From positions 2,607,149 through 2,671,148 of the forward strand of contig JAQFVV010012405.1 of NCBI GenBank assembly GCA_028023455.1: a DNA stretch of 64,000 bases, given 5' to 3'. Origin of the DNA: Epiperipatus broadwayi. Its lineage: Eukaryota; Onychophora; Udeonychophora; Euonychophora; Peripatidae. Position numbers and translations under genes: made by a program. Under the pieces are notes generated by a model. It did not search any database and had not been told where the DNA came from. It saw only the letters and a list, made by a program, of their open reading frames with translations. Shown here piece by piece: positions 63,350 to 64,000 of the stretch (position 1 is the first letter of the stretch; the number at the start of each line of letters is the position of its first letter).

Positions 63350-63590
63350 AAAGTATCTTTACCTGGGTTTTCATTTTTGTGCATTTTCCATTGGTTTCTG
63401 TTTCCATTAGTGTTTTTTTTATTCCAACCAGTTGGCTTTTTGGTTCTCCATCAATATTTTCCAAGTCTGAAGTATTTTTACCTGGTTTTCATTTTTGTGT
63501 TTTTCATTGGTTTTGGTTTACATTAATGTTTTTTTATTCCAACCAGTTTGCTTTTTGGTTCTCCACCAATGTCTTGGTTTCATTTTTTGG
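63350..63590 (+). repeat. Tandem duplication of about 118 bp
   Basis: The segments beginning TTTACCTGGGTTTTCATT (about 63358) and TTTACCTGGTTTTCATT (about 63477) share TTATTCCAACCAGTT and CTTTTTGGTTCTCCA in order. They are diverged by small indels. The short overlapping frames here derive from the repeat. Confidence 0.8.
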
Positions 63591-63591
63591 A

Positions 63592-63789
63592 TTAACAATA
63601 GGAGAGAGAAATTTGTGGCAGTATCGATTCACTATCTAGGCATTGTTTCAGGTATTGGTTCAGGCAAACACAGTTGATTTGGCAGAGGACTGGAGTTTTA
63701 GCAATGCATGTTGCTATTTCACTGGCATGTGCACTAAAGTGGTCCACAACAGTAATAACTGATCTGTTACTGCACTTAACATTCTCCAA
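63592..63789 (-). mobile_element. Possible LTR-retrotransposon integrase fragment
   Basis: The frame contains RSVITVVDHFSAHASEI, which resembles the start of a Ty3/Gypsy-type integrase core (VVDHF). Only this short block is similar, and the rest of the frame does not support it. Low confidence; it could be a chance frame. Confidence 0.25.
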
Positions 63790-64000
63790 ATGCTAACTCT
63801 AAATTTTGAATTTTGTTCATACTGATAGCAATCCAACTGTACAGCGATAACACAAATCCGAGTAATGAACTATAGCCAAGATGCAACTTTTATATTCTTC
63901 TCTCTTTTGTTCCTTTTTTAATTATCTTTAATTAATCATAATTTAAATCTATATTTTAAATTAATTTTTACATTTCCTTAATTAATTGATTTTTACATTT

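Overview
This 64-kb window is eukaryotic, non-coding animal DNA that is very A+T-rich (roughly three quarters A+T by eye) and almost gene-free. The evidence is the dense mix of degraded transposable elements (RTE-like and other LINEs, hAT transposons with ZBED/GTF2IRD2-like proteins, a tRNA-Gly-derived SINE, Penelope-like or retrozyme repeats with hammerhead-ribozyme motifs), long microsatellites, and one short open segment with metazoan-type splice signals. An invertebrate (mollusc, cnidarian, flatworm or similar) fits best. I cannot place the species from sequence alone.

Layout. 0.4-1.2 kb: a 760-bp insertion flanked by a 15-bp target-site duplication (TSD), carrying two direct repeats that each contain a hammerhead ribozyme on the minus strand (retrozyme architecture); relatives lie at 8.0, 18.5, 39.8-40.5 and 58.1 kb. 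4.3 and 41.2 kb: two copies of a LINE 3' end. 5.7-6.6 kb: a non-autonomous hAT with an 8-bp TSD, inserted in one half of a local duplication whose other half preserves the empty site. 9.1-10.4 kb: a terminal-inverted-repeat (TIR) element holding an interstitial TTAGGG-like tract. 15.7-16.7 kb: a second hammerhead-bearing retroelement with an 11-bp TSD. 20.0-28.2 kb: three copies of one LINE family arranged head to tail, the second and third apparently carrying only ORF1. 30.7-34.1 kb: two hAT elements with TSDs, one containing a broken ZBED-like transposase. 34.4-37.6 kb: a minus-strand LINE ORF1 copy interrupted by a 1.43-kb TIR transposon with an 8-bp TSD. 46-47 kb: a long palindrome and a tRNA-Gly SINE with TSD. 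50.2-53.3 kb: another minus-strand LINE of the same family. 56.1 and 61.2-61.7 kb: RT-type LINE 3' fragments. 62.6-63.6 kb: foldback and tandem repeats.

The only candidate host-gene coding sequence is a 124-bp exon-like segment at 57.37-57.49 kb with good splice sites at both ends. If it is real, the right-hand part of the window is probably intronic. No rRNA, functional tRNA, CRISPR or bacterial-type operon is visible. The most interesting material is the set of self-cleaving-ribozyme retroelements, where several copies keep full catalytic cores and others show stepwise decay.
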